The notes under the pieces are model-generated. The model saw only the letters and a list, made by a program, of their open reading frames with translations, made no database searches and was not told the DNA's origin. A stretch of DNA of 53,797 nt from Clostridiales bacterium (GTDB lineage: Bacteria; Bacillota; Clostridia; Oscillospirales; Oscillospiraceae), in NCBI GenBank assembly GCA_004556755.1, contig SFFW01000014.1, positions 1-53,797 on the forward strand, given 5' to 3'. Positions 7,878 through 15,531 of the stretch are shown here, in pieces. Numbering within the stretch: position 1 is the first letter of the stretch; the number at the start of each line of letters is the position of its first letter. The position numbers were made by a program, and so were the translations under genes.

Positions 7878-9611
7878 TTACATTCTTTCGGGGGCGGAGA
7901 CGCCGATGACGGAGAGGGAGAGCGCTATCACACGGCGTGTGGCGTCGGAAAGCAGGAGGCGGGCATCCCGCAGCTCCGGCTCCGCATCCTTTATGCGGCA
8001 GGCGGTGTAGAAGCGGTGGAAGCGAGCCGCAAGCTCGGTGACGTACTTGTTTATGCGGCTGGGGTCGTAGTCCCTTGCCGCAAGCCGCAGCTCCTCCGGC
8101 AGCGCCGCAAGCTGCTTTATAAGCTCACGCTCCTGTGCGGTGCTTAGAAGCGAAAGCGCAGCCGCATCGGGGGCGGGGATCTCGACGCCGACGGCGCTTA
8201 TGAGCGAGCATATCCTTGCGTGCGCATACTGAACGTAGTACACGGGGTTCTCGCTGTCCTGCCGCACGGCAAGGTCGAGGTCGAACTCGACGGGAGACTC
8301 CGGACGGGAGTTGAAGAAGTATCTTGCCGCATCCACGGGCACTTCGTCGAGGAGGTCGGATAGGGAGATCGCCTTGCCCGTGCGCTTGGACATACGGACG
8401 ACCTCGCCGTCACGCATGAGCTTAACAAGCTGCATAAGCACGATGTCGAGCCGATGCTCGCCGTCAAGCCCCAGTGCATCCATTGCACCCTTGAGTCTTG
8501 CGACGTGACCGTGGTGGTCTGCGCCCCAGACGTTGATCACCTTGTCGAAGCCCCTCGCCTCGAACTTGTTGCGGTGGTATGCGATGTCGGCGGCAAAGTA
8601 TGTATAAAAGCCGTTTTTGCGGCGAAGCACGTCGTCTTTAAGATCGAGCTTTGCGATGTCCTCCTCGCTCTTGCCTGCGGCACGGAGCTTGTCTCCGAGT
8701 ATGCGGGAGGTCGCAAGCCACAGAGCGCCGTCCTTTTCGTAGGTGTAACCACGGTCGGAGAGCAGCTTCACGGACTCCTCAACGTAGCCGCTTTCGTGCA
8801 GGGACGACTCATAGAACCAGCGGTCGTAGTGTATGCCGTAGCGCTCAAGGTCGCTCTTCATCTTGGGCAGGTTGCGCTCAAGTCCGAAGCGTGCCATCAT
8901 GCTGCGGCGCTCGGTCTCGTCCATCGAGAGTATCTCTCTGCCGTACTTTTCGCAGAAGGCGGCGGCAAGCTCCTTTATATCGTCGCCGTGGTAGCCGTCC
9001 TCCGGGAACTCGACGGCGTCCTCGCCGAGGAGGAGCTGGAGGCAGCGTGCCTCGATGCTGACGGCAAACTTCTCTATCTGATTGCCTGCGTCGTTGACGT
9101 AAAACTCACGGGTAACGTCGTAGCCCGTCTTTTCCAGCACGGACGCCAGTGCGTCGCCGAGGACGCCGCCTCTGGCGTTGCCCATGTGCATGGGACCCGT
9201 GGGGTTTGCGGAGACGAATTCGACCATGAGCTTTTTGCCCTCGCCGATGTTGCTGCGTCCGTAATCGGACCCCTCACGGAGGACGGTCTTTATAACGTCC
9301 GAGTACCAGCTTTCGCCGAGACGGAAGTTCATAAAGCCGGGTCCCGCTATCTCGACGGAGTCAAACCAGGAGCCGGAAAGGTCAAGGTTTGCGAGCAATA
9401 TCTCTGCGACCTTGCGGGGCGGCATACGCATCGCCTTCGCACCGGCGAGGGCGTAGTTTGCGGCGTAGTCGCCGTTTGCGGTGTCCTTGGGGATCTCAAC
9501 GCTGCCGGGAAGTGCAACGCCCTCCGGCAGTTCGCCCTTTTCGGCAGCGGCGGCGTATGCCTTGCCGATAAGCTCCGTGATCTGCTGCTTTGCGCACTGT
9601 ATCATGTTCAT
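7878..9611 (-). CDS. argS: Arginine-tRNA ligase
   Basis: Class I aminoacyl-tRNA synthetase charging tRNA-Arg in the cytoplasm. Length, 577 residues, is typical. It has the N-terminal arginyl domain, the HIGH-type motif HMGNARGG (in PTGPMHMGNARGG), the KMSKS-type MSKRTG (in VVRMSKRTGKAIS), and a C-terminal DALR anticodon-binding domain (YAHARICS onward, with ALSLSVIGVSAPERM at the end). The ATG at 9611 has GAGGT seven bases upstream. It is the third gene of murI-DUF1934-argS; the DUF1934 (YwiB-like) neighbour is also next to argS in bacilli. Confidence 0.97.
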   Translation of the reverse strand: MNMIQCAKQQITELIGKAYAAAAEKGELPEGVALPGSVEIPKDTANGDYAANYALAGAKAMRMPPRKVAEILLANLDLSGSWFDSVEIAGPGFMNFRLGESWYSDVIKTVLREGSDYGRSNIGEGKKLMVEFVSANPTGPMHMGNARGGVLGDALASVLEKTGYDVTREFYVNDAGNQIEKFAVSIEARCLQLLLGEDAVEFPEDGYHGDDIKELAAAFCEKYGREILSMDETERRSMMARFGLERNLPKMKSDLERYGIHYDRWFYESSLHESGYVEESVKLLSDRGYTYEKDGALWLATSRILGDKLRAAGKSEEDIAKLDLKDDVLRRKNGFYTYFAADIAYHRNKFEARGFDKVINVWGADHHGHVARLKGAMDALGLDGEHRLDIVLMQLVKLMRDGEVVRMSKRTGKAISLSDLLDEVPVDAARYFFNSRPESPVEFDLDLAVRQDSENPVYYVQYAHARICSLISAVGVEIPAPDAAALSLLSTAQERELIKQLAALPEELRLAARDYDPSRINKYVTELAARFHRFYTACRIKDAEPELRDARLLLSDATRRVIALSLSVIGVSAPERM

Positions 9612-9621
9612 CGTTTGTACC

Positions 9622-10038
9622 TCAAATCTTTCTCACCGTCATGTCGAGTCTGTTCTCGCTCGACACGAGGTGGTCAATGTCAACCATGTAGCGGATACTC
9701 AGGCTGCCGCCGTCCTCGTTAAAGTCCGTTTTCAGCTTGCGGGTGTGGATGCCCAGCAGTGAAAGCCCGTACTCCGTCTTATACGGGAAGCGGCTGCTGC
9801 TTCCGGGACGGAACTCCATCCTTGCGGTCAGCTTGCCGTGCCTGTCGACGACGACGCAGTCGTCGTAAATTTTAATTGCGGTCTTGGTGCCGTCAAGCCC
9901 CGCCGCCTCGTTTTCCTCGTATCGCACGAGCCAGCCGCCTTCGATCGGAGAGTAGCTGCCCTCCGTCATCATGCTCACGGTGTCCTCGTCTCTGCCGAGA
10001 CCCGAAACGCCGTCAATGTTTATGCGGACCTTCATCAT
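9622..10038 (-). CDS. DUF1934 (YwiB-like) beta-barrel protein
   Basis: Protein of 138 residues of the DUF1934 family, a small lipocalin-like beta barrel of unknown function. Family-like features are the opening VRINIDGVSGL, the central YSPIEGGWLVRYEE and the C-terminal GGSLSIRYMVDID. Its start overlaps the murI stop by four bases (ATGA), which suggests translational coupling, and argS follows after ten bases. Position beside argS is conserved in Firmicutes. No catalytic residues can be named. Confidence 0.85.
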   Translation of the reverse strand: MMKVRINIDGVSGLGRDEDTVSMMTEGSYSPIEGGWLVRYEENEAAGLDGTKTAIKIYDDCVVVDRHGKLTARMEFRPGSSSRFPYKTEYGLSLLGIHTRKLKTDFNEDGGSLSIRYMVDIDHLVSSENRLDMTVRKI

Positions 10039-10844
10039 AAAACCTCCAGTGGGAAGGGCGGAACGTGGTTCACCGCCGACTTCAGCTCATAGCCCAGCAT
10101 GAGCGGGGCGAGAGCCTCAAAATCTGCGATGCTTCCGCTGGTGTAGTATTCCTCACTGCCGCCGTCGCCGAAAGCGGAGGCACCCTCTATGTATGCGCAC
10201 AGCTCCCTTGCGGCAGCGTCGGCAGCGCCGATAAGCTCGACCTCGTCGCCGAGGAAGTCCCGTATCGCATCGGCGATAAGCCCGTAGTGCGTACAGCCGA
10301 GAAGCAAGGCCTCCGTTTTTCGCTCCTTCAGCTCCGAGAGCGAACGAGCGACCGTTGCCCTGACTTCGGGGTCGGAGGGAAGATAGCGCCCGCTCTCGAT
10401 CATCGGAACGAAGTCGGGACAGGCGAGGGCGCAGACCTCCGCATCGGGGGCAAGAGCGGAAAGCTCCCTTTGGAACGAGCCGCTTTTGATGCTTGTTGCG
10501 GTGGCGATGACGCCGAGCCGCTTTTTGCCGGTCTGCGCAAGCTCCCTCACGCCGGGGGCGAGAACGCCGACGGTCTTTACCGGACAGGCGAGGAGAAGAT
10601 CGGCTGCGTTACTCGATATGGTGCCGCAGGCGGCGATGATCGCCTTGACGCCGAAGCTTTGCGCAAAGTCGAGATTCTGCTGCGCAATGAGCCGTATCTG
10701 AGCGGCGCTCCTGCCGCCGTAGGGCATACGCCCGGTGTCGCCGAAATAAACTATATTCTCATTTGGCATGAGTTTTCTGAGTATCCGCACGGCGGTAAGC
10801 CCGCCGAGACCGGAGTCGAAAACGCACACGGGTCTGTTGTCCAT
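10035..10844 (-). CDS. murI: Glutamate racemase
   Basis: Supplies D-glutamate for peptidoglycan by cofactor-independent two-base racemisation. The N-terminal VFDSGLGGLTAVR is typical. The two catalytic cysteines are Cys73 (AACGTISS) and Cys184 (LLGCTHYG). In many enzymes the first motif reads ACNT; here Asn is replaced by Gly, a change also familiar to me in clostridial homologues. FGDTGRMPYG supplies a substrate loop. Length, 269 residues, is normal. It leads an operon with DUF1934 and argS, and the divergent promoter region has several TATAAT-like boxes. Confidence 0.93.
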   Translation of the reverse strand: MDNRPVCVFDSGLGGLTAVRILRKLMPNENIVYFGDTGRMPYGGRSAAQIRLIAQQNLDFAQSFGVKAIIAACGTISSNAADLLLACPVKTVGVLAPGVRELAQTGKKRLGVIATATSIKSGSFQRELSALAPDAEVCALACPDFVPMIESGRYLPSDPEVRATVARSLSELKERKTEALLLGCTHYGLIADAIRDFLGDEVELIGAADAAARELCAYIEGASAFGDGGSEEYYTSGSIADFEALAPLMLGYELKSAVNHVPPFPLEVL

Positions 10845-10990
10845 AACGAACTCTCCGTCGGAAAAGATTTTTTGTCACTAACATAATATAATATGCTATA
10901 ATACTAAGAATTACAAGAATATTTTTGAGTAGAATATGGACAGGCGATATGCTATAATAGAGATACAACAAGGAAACGGAGGCCGGCAAC
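10845..10990. promoter_or_regulatory. Divergent promoter region murI / 133-residue protein
   Basis: AT-rich gap holding two copies of the 13-mer ATATGCTATAATA (10891-10903 and 10947-10959), each with an extended -10 TGCTATAAT facing the plus-strand gene. The repeat spacing is 56 bases. Matching -35 boxes are poor. Confidence 0.55.
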
Positions 10991-11392
10991 ATGAACATTG
11001 ATCTCACCGAAAAGGAATTCCGAAGACTGCTGGACCTTGTATATATAGGCAACTGGATCCTCAACTCCACCCGTGCGTCGGACAGATTCGAGGATTACGA
11101 CATCGTTCAGGAGAAGCTGTTTTCGCAATGCACCCGCTGCGGCATGGATTCGCTCATCCAGCGCTGGAAGGGGCATGTTTTCCCGTCGAGGGCATACGAA
11201 AACGGCGGTATCCACGAGGCGATAGCCGATTACGAGGATGCGGTGTTCTTTGACATCCTCGCCGAGGAGCTTGCCCGCAGGGACTTAAACTACGAGGGGC
11301 TGCGGGAGACCGACGAGCTTGCCCGGCGCATGGACGAATACATGGACGAATTTGAGAAAAACGGTATAGACAATCTCCGTGTGGAGCCGTAA
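10991..11392 (+). CDS. Conserved-looking small acidic protein, unknown function
   Basis: Protein of 133 residues I do not recognise. It is strongly acidic, mostly helical in appearance, has no membrane segment or signal peptide, and holds a CTRCG pair around residue 42-45. It begins NIDLTEKEFRRLLDLVYIGNWILN and ends in an acidic helix with FEKNGIDNLRVEP. The ATG has GGAGG eight bases upstream. It lies just ahead of the YugP-type protease and is probably cotranscribed with it (26-base gap). Confidence 0.75.
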   Translation: MNIDLTEKEFRRLLDLVYIGNWILNSTRASDRFEDYDIVQEKLFSQCTRCGMDSLIQRWKGHVFPSRAYENGGIHEAIADYEDAVFFDILAEELARRDLNYEGLRETDELARRMDEYMDEFEKNGIDNLRVEP

Positions 11393-11418
11393 AAATTTAA
11401 GGGACAAAGGAGCAAACT

Positions 11419-12135
11419 ATGGGTTACTATTACGGAATAGACTGGACGTACATCATTCTTGTGCTTCCGGCGGTGCTGTTTTCGATGTGGGCGTCGGCTC
11501 ATGTGAACGGCACATACAAAAAGTATTCGCAGTACCGCAACCGCCGAGGGATAACGGCGGAGGCTGCGTCAAGGTACATTCTCGACCGCAGCGGGCTTCA
11601 GCATATCAGGATAGAGCACGTTTCCGGCGAGCTTACGGATCACTACGACCCCACGGCACAGGTCATAAGGCTGTCCGACAGCGTGTACGGCAGCACCTCG
11701 ATCGCCGCCGTGGGCGTTGCCTGCCATGAAACGGGACACGCCATACAGCACGCCGAGAACTACACCCCCGTCAAGATAAGGACCGCCATCGTGCCGATAA
11801 CGAACATCGGAGCAAAGCTCTCGGTGCCGCTTATCATCATCGGTCTGGTGCTGGCTTCGCTCGGCGAGGTGTTCGTGTACATCGCATACGCAGGCGTGGC
11901 GTGCTATGCGCTGTGCCTTGTGTTCCAGCTCGTGACGCTGCCCACGGAGTTTGACGCAAGCCGCAGAGCGCTGTCGTGCATAAGGGAGACCAATCTTTTG
12001 GTCGGCGACGAGTACGGCGGAGCAAAGAAGGTGCTGACCGCTGCGGCGCTGACCTACGTCGCTGCCCTTGCGGTGACCATCATGCAGCTCCTGCGCTTCA
12101 TAATAATCGTCTCCGGCTCCCGCCGCCGCGACTGA
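11419..12135 (+). CDS. YugP-type zinc metallopeptidase, membrane bound
   Basis: Integral-membrane metalloprotease of the YugP/neutral zinc peptidase family; substrates are unknown. Residues 8-27 form an N-terminal membrane helix. The zinc-binding HExxH is HETGH (in VACHETGHAIQHAENY, near residue 103). After it come helices at about 133-180, the conserved PTEFDASRRAL that supplies a further metal ligand, and a final helix before a basic tail. Length, 238 residues, fits the family. AAAGGAG lies just before the ATG. A convergent terminator with putP follows. Confidence 0.92.
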   Translation: MGYYYGIDWTYIILVLPAVLFSMWASAHVNGTYKKYSQYRNRRGITAEAASRYILDRSGLQHIRIEHVSGELTDHYDPTAQVIRLSDSVYGSTSIAAVGVACHETGHAIQHAENYTPVKIRTAIVPITNIGAKLSVPLIIIGLVLASLGEVFVYIAYAGVACYALCLVFQLVTLPTEFDASRRALSCIRETNLLVGDEYGGAKKVLTAAALTYVAALAVTIMQLLRFIIIVSGSRRRD

Positions 12136-12146
12136 GGACGGCACAT

Positions 12147-12181
12147 AAAAACAACGCTGCACACGGTGCAGCGTTGTTTTT
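12147..12181. terminator. Bidirectional terminator between YugP and putP
   Basis: AACGCTGCAC and its complement pair around a three-base loop, with A and T runs on the two sides, between convergent genes. Confidence 0.9.
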
Positions 12182-12191
12182 ATGTTTACAA

Positions 12192-13727
12192 TTATTTTGC
12201 CGCTTTGACGGCGTCGAATTCCGCCGTGATCTCGGCGTCGGGTGCGGGGGTGAGGAGCGACACGACCACAATGAGCAGGCTCGAAACCACGAAGGCGGGC
12301 AGCAGCTCGTAGATGCCGAGGATGCCGCCGAGGGGGGCTATCGCATACTTCCAAACGAACACGGTAGCAGCGCCGCCGAACATTCCGGCGATCGCACCGA
12401 AGCGGTTGCAGCGCTTCCAGAACAGACCGAACAGCATTACGGGTCCGAAGGTCGCACCGAAGCCCGCCCACGCAAAGGACACGATCTTGAATATCGAGCT
12501 TTCGGGGTCGAGGGCAAACAGTATGCCGAGTATCGCTATGCAGATGACCGCGATGCGGGCGATGAACATGGTCTTTTTGTCGGACATCTTTACGCCGAAC
12601 ACGTCGGTCAGCAGGTTGTGCGTGACGCCGGAGGCCGCAGCGAGAAGCTGAGCGTCGGCGGTGGACATCGTTGCTGCGAGTATGCCCGCAAGCAGGACGC
12701 CCGCAATTATCGCAAACACGGCGCCGTTTTGTGCGATAAGCTGTGCAACTGCGGGGATGAGGGTCTCGGCGGCGGAGGCGCTGCCGAACATTTCGATGGC
12801 ACCCGCTTTTGCCATGCCGTAGCCGACGATGCCGATGACGACTGCGGTGGCAAGGGAGATGACGACCCACACGGTGCCGACTCTGCGGGAGGTGGAAAGC
12901 TTCTTCTCGTCGCTTGCCGCCATGAAGTGGGTGAGTATGTGGGGCATGCCGAAGTAGCCCAGCGCCCATGCGACGGTACCGGCGATGTCAAGGGGGTTGT
13001 ACGCCTTTGCGCCGCTGCCGTCGATCGCCGTTCTCGTGAACATATCGAGGTAGCCGGGGATCTCCTTTGCGTTCTGTGCGACCTGATCCCAGCCGCCGGC
13101 GGCGTTTATGCCGAACACGACGACGATGACGAGGGTTGCGGTCATGACAAGGCTCTGCACGAGGCTCGTGATCGATGCCGCCATAAAGCCGCCCGTGGAG
13201 GTGTACGCCACGATGACGGCGGCGGAGACTATCATTGCGGTGGTGTAGTCGAAGCCCATAAGACCGTGGAACAGCTTGCCGCAGGCGACGAAGCCGGAGG
13301 CGGTGTAGGGTACGAAGAACACGATTATCATAAGAGCGCCGAGGGTCTCAATGACCTTGGACTTGTCACGGAAGCGGCGTGCAAGGAAGTCGGGGACGGT
13401 TATAGCGCCGACCTTGACCGAGTAGCGGCGCAGACGCTTTGCGACGAACAGCCAGTTGAGGTATGTGCCGATTATGAGACCGATAGCGGTCCAGCTCGCC
13501 TCTGCGATGCCGCAGAAGAATGCAAGACCCGGAACGCCCATGAGCAGCCATGCGCTCATGTCGGAGGCTTCGGTGGACAGCGCCGTGACCAGAGGTCCGA
13601 GGCGTCTGCCGCCGAGGTAGAACTCCGCTGCGCTGGTCTGGTTCTTTGAGTACACAATACCGATGACGAGCATACCGACGAGGTATATGCATATTGAAAC
13701 GAGCATTAAAATTTCCGTGGAACCCAT
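12192..13727 (-). CDS. putP: Sodium/proline symporter
   Basis: Sodium:solute symporter (SSS family) that imports L-proline with Na+. It has 511 residues, with about 13 membrane helices and typical stretches: LGGRRLGPLVTALSTEASDMSAWLLMGVPG in the first repeat, YTSTGGFMAAS, GYFGMPHILTHFMA, and AATMSTADAQLLAAAS in the Na+ site region. ATG at 13727 follows GGGAG by about eight bases; a longer frame from 13748 lacks a site. A 274-bp foldback element begins only 16 bases before the start codon, so the leader or promoter may come from it. The LysR gene beyond is divergent. Confidence 0.93.
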   Translation of the reverse strand: MGSTEILMLVSICIYLVGMLVIGIVYSKNQTSAAEFYLGGRRLGPLVTALSTEASDMSAWLLMGVPGLAFFCGIAEASWTAIGLIIGTYLNWLFVAKRLRRYSVKVGAITVPDFLARRFRDKSKVIETLGALMIIVFFVPYTASGFVACGKLFHGLMGFDYTTAMIVSAAVIVAYTSTGGFMAASITSLVQSLVMTATLVIVVVFGINAAGGWDQVAQNAKEIPGYLDMFTRTAIDGSGAKAYNPLDIAGTVAWALGYFGMPHILTHFMAASDEKKLSTSRRVGTVWVVISLATAVVIGIVGYGMAKAGAIEMFGSASAAETLIPAVAQLIAQNGAVFAIIAGVLLAGILAATMSTADAQLLAAASGVTHNLLTDVFGVKMSDKKTMFIARIAVICIAILGILFALDPESSIFKIVSFAWAGFGATFGPVMLFGLFWKRCNRFGAIAGMFGGAATVFVWKYAIAPLGGILGIYELLPAFVVSSLLIVVVSLLTPAPDAEITAEFDAVKAAK

Positions 13728-13742
13728 AGTGATTTCTCCCTT

Positions 13743-14016
13743 AAGCATAAGGGGAGCATCCGAACTCCGCCTCTGCCATGATTTTTTGTCCTTTCTCTTC
13801 GTTGTCGTTCCTTGAAATACGACAGTATTCCTTCGTCCTCCGCCTTGATAAAGAACAAAAACTCAATGGCAGAGGTCGTAGATTTTTAAGCGAGAGATGT
13901 GCGTTGCAGGCAAGGCTTTGCGATTGAGGAAGGCTGTCGCCTTGTGATTGAGCAAAACGAAGCCTGCGGCGCTCATATCCGCTTAAAAACGGGGTTTGGA
14001 TGCCCCCCTTATGCTT
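13743..14016. repeat. 274-bp foldback (MITE-like) element or structured leader
   Basis: Terminal inverted repeats of 27 bp match at 24 positions: 13743-13769 begins AAGCATAAGGGGAGCATCC, and the complement lies at 13990-14016. Inside are two more imperfect inverted repeats. One pairs 13770-13779 (CCTCTGCCAT) with 13866-13875 and extends inward with mismatches. The other pairs about 13880-13908 with 13962-13989 (TTTTTAAGCG arms). The whole could fold into a three-armed structure. It has no convincing coding frame. It fills most of the putP-LysR gap. Confidence 0.65.
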
Positions 14017-14149
14017 ATGCTTATCTCTGAAAAACTCTGAAAAACAAGTTGAATTATAGCCGTTGATTTTTACCGCCGCAAGACGGAAAATCGCCGTAAA
14101 GCCTTGCATTTTCAAAAAAGTAGGGTATATTATTATTGTGCTTAATTAT

Positions 14150-14167
14150 TTTCATGTCAACATGAAA
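14150..14167. promoter_or_regulatory. 8-2-8 inverted repeat upstream of the LysR gene
   Basis: TTTCATGT-CA-ACATGAAA lies 22 bases before the chosen LysR start, with AT-rich promoter-like sequence before it. LysR regulators often bind such dyads near their own promoters. Confidence 0.5.
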
Positions 14168-14189
14168 GAAATTCATGGAGTGCAGCAAA

Positions 14190-15065
14190 ATGAACATATC
14201 CAAGTACGAAACTTTGTCTAAAGTGGTGGAGACCGGATCGTTTACGAGGGCGGCGGAGCAACTCGGAATAACGCAGTCGGCGGTGAGCCACATCATAAGC
14301 GGCATTGAGGAGGACTTCGGCTTTGCCGTCGTGACCCGCTCAAGAGCGGGGGTAAAGCTCACGCCGGACGGCGAGCGGATAATGCCGCCGCTGCGGGCGA
14401 TCCTGAACTACTCCGAGCAGCTTCGGCAGACGGTCAGTGCGGTGCGCGGGCTTGACTCAGGCACCGTGCGCATCGGCGCATTTACCTCCGTCGCCGTCCA
14501 CTGGCTGCCCGGCGTCATAAAGGAGTTTCGCCGTGACTTCCCGAACGTGGACATAAAGCTTTTGAACGGCGACTACTACGACGTCGAGGAGTGGATAGAG
14601 CAGGGGCTTGTCGATCTCGGCTTCGTGACCGTGCCGAACAAGCTCTCCTGCGAGAGCATCCCGCTCATGGAGGACAGGCTCCTTGCCATATTGCCGCACG
14701 ACCACAAGTTTGCGTCGTATCCGAAGTTCCCACTCGTGGAGTGCGAAAACGAGCCGTTTATTACGCTGCTTGAGACCTCGAACCACGACGCACGGCGTGC
14801 GCTCGCATCGGCGGGCATCGAGCCGAAGGTGCGCTTTTCGACGAAGGACGACTATGCGATAATCGCAATGGTGGAGCAGGGCTTGGGCATATCCATAATG
14901 CCGGAGCTGCTTTTGAAGGGTCGGCACGACGACCTTGAGATACGGGAGCTTGTGCCGCCGTCGAAGCGGACGATAGCCCTTGCAATGCCGGAGATAAGCC
15001 GCCGCAGTCCTGCGACGAAGCGCTTTGCCGACTACATCATAAAGTGGGTCACGGAGTCTAAATAA
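14190..15065 (+). CDS. LysR-family transcriptional regulator
   Basis: DNA-binding regulator of 291 residues. The N-terminal winged helix-turn-helix is clear (YETLSKVVETGSFTRAAEQLGITQSAVSHIISGIEEDFG), followed by the linker helix and a two-lobed effector domain (VRIGAFTSVAVHWLPGVIKEFRRDFP, GLGISIMPELLL). The effector is unknown. The ATG at 14190 has GGAG nine bases upstream; the ATG at 14175 is a weaker choice. It is divergent from putP across the foldback element, so control of putP is possible but not shown. Confidence 0.92.
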   Translation: MNISKYETLSKVVETGSFTRAAEQLGITQSAVSHIISGIEEDFGFAVVTRSRAGVKLTPDGERIMPPLRAILNYSEQLRQTVSAVRGLDSGTVRIGAFTSVAVHWLPGVIKEFRRDFPNVDIKLLNGDYYDVEEWIEQGLVDLGFVTVPNKLSCESIPLMEDRLLAILPHDHKFASYPKFPLVECENEPFITLLETSNHDARRALASAGIEPKVRFSTKDDYAIIAMVEQGLGISIMPELLLKGRHDDLEIRELVPPSKRTIALAMPEISRRSPATKRFADYIIKWVTESK

Positions 15066-15072
15066 AAATGGA

Positions 15073-15115
15073 AACGCCCATGCGGTAAAAGCCGCATGGG
15101 CGTTGTTCGTTTTTG
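15073..15115 (+). terminator. Terminator after LysR gene
   Basis: AACGCCCATGCGG pairs exactly with 15092-15104 around a six-base loop. A T-rich stretch follows. Confidence 0.85.
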
Positions 15116-15119
15116 CTTA

Positions 15120-15482
15120 TTACTCGTCGATATGCTCCATGCCCTGACTTACGATTGTGCGGACATGGTCGTCGGCAAGAGAGTAGAACACCGACTTGCC
15201 CTCACGCCTGCTCTTTACGAGCTTGCTGCGCTTGAGCTGATTGAGCTGGTGCGATATCGCCGACTGCGTCATGTTGAGCGCCGCAGCGAGGTCACAGACA
15301 CAGACCTCCGCCTCAAACAGCACGAACAGGATACGCATTCTCGTTGTGTCTCCGAACACACGGAACAGCTCCGCAAGGTCGAAGAGCTTTTCCTCCGGGG
15401 GCATTTTTTCTCTGATGATCTTGAGCAGCTCGGAGTGTACCTCCGTGGTCTCACAGCATTCGCTTGTGCGTTCGTTATTCAT
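15120..15482 (-). CDS. ArsR/SmtB-family metal-sensing repressor (CadC/ZiaR-like)
   Basis: Winged-helix repressor of 120 residues that should release DNA when it binds Zn, Cd or Pb. Both known metal sites are visible. An alpha-3N-type site has Cys61 and Cys63 (EVCVCDL) with N-terminal Cys9 and Cys10. An alpha-5 site fits DxHx10HxxE (Asp104, His106, His117, Glu120). The helix-turn-helix is LAAALNMTQSAISHQLNQLKRSKLV. GGAGG precedes the ATG at 15482. It follows the P-ATPase by 49 bases, so it is probably the last gene of an operon it represses. Confidence 0.92.
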   Translation of the reverse strand: MNNERTSECCETTEVHSELLKIIREKMPPEEKLFDLAELFRVFGDTTRMRILFVLFEAEVCVCDLAAALNMTQSAISHQLNQLKRSKLVKSRREGKSVFYSLADDHVRTIVSQGMEHIDE

Positions 15483-15531
15483 GTAAATACCTCCGAATTT
15501 TTTCATATTATAGCACGTTTCTCCGCCGCTG

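Noticed and set aside
9612..9621. T-box leader before argS
   Set aside because: argS is the third gene of an operon with a ten-base gap before it, and the region upstream of murI shows no T-box sequence.
10035..10844. Inactive glutamate racemase because ACNT reads ACGT
   Set aside because: Both catalytic cysteines and the GCTHY motif are intact, and the Gly form is familiar in clostridial homologues.
11976..13649. A 557-codon plus-strand frame opposite putP, and a 466-codon minus-strand frame at 11569-12969
   Set aside because: Both are shadows of putP and the YugP-type gene in GC-rich DNA; no ribosome site or recognisable domain.
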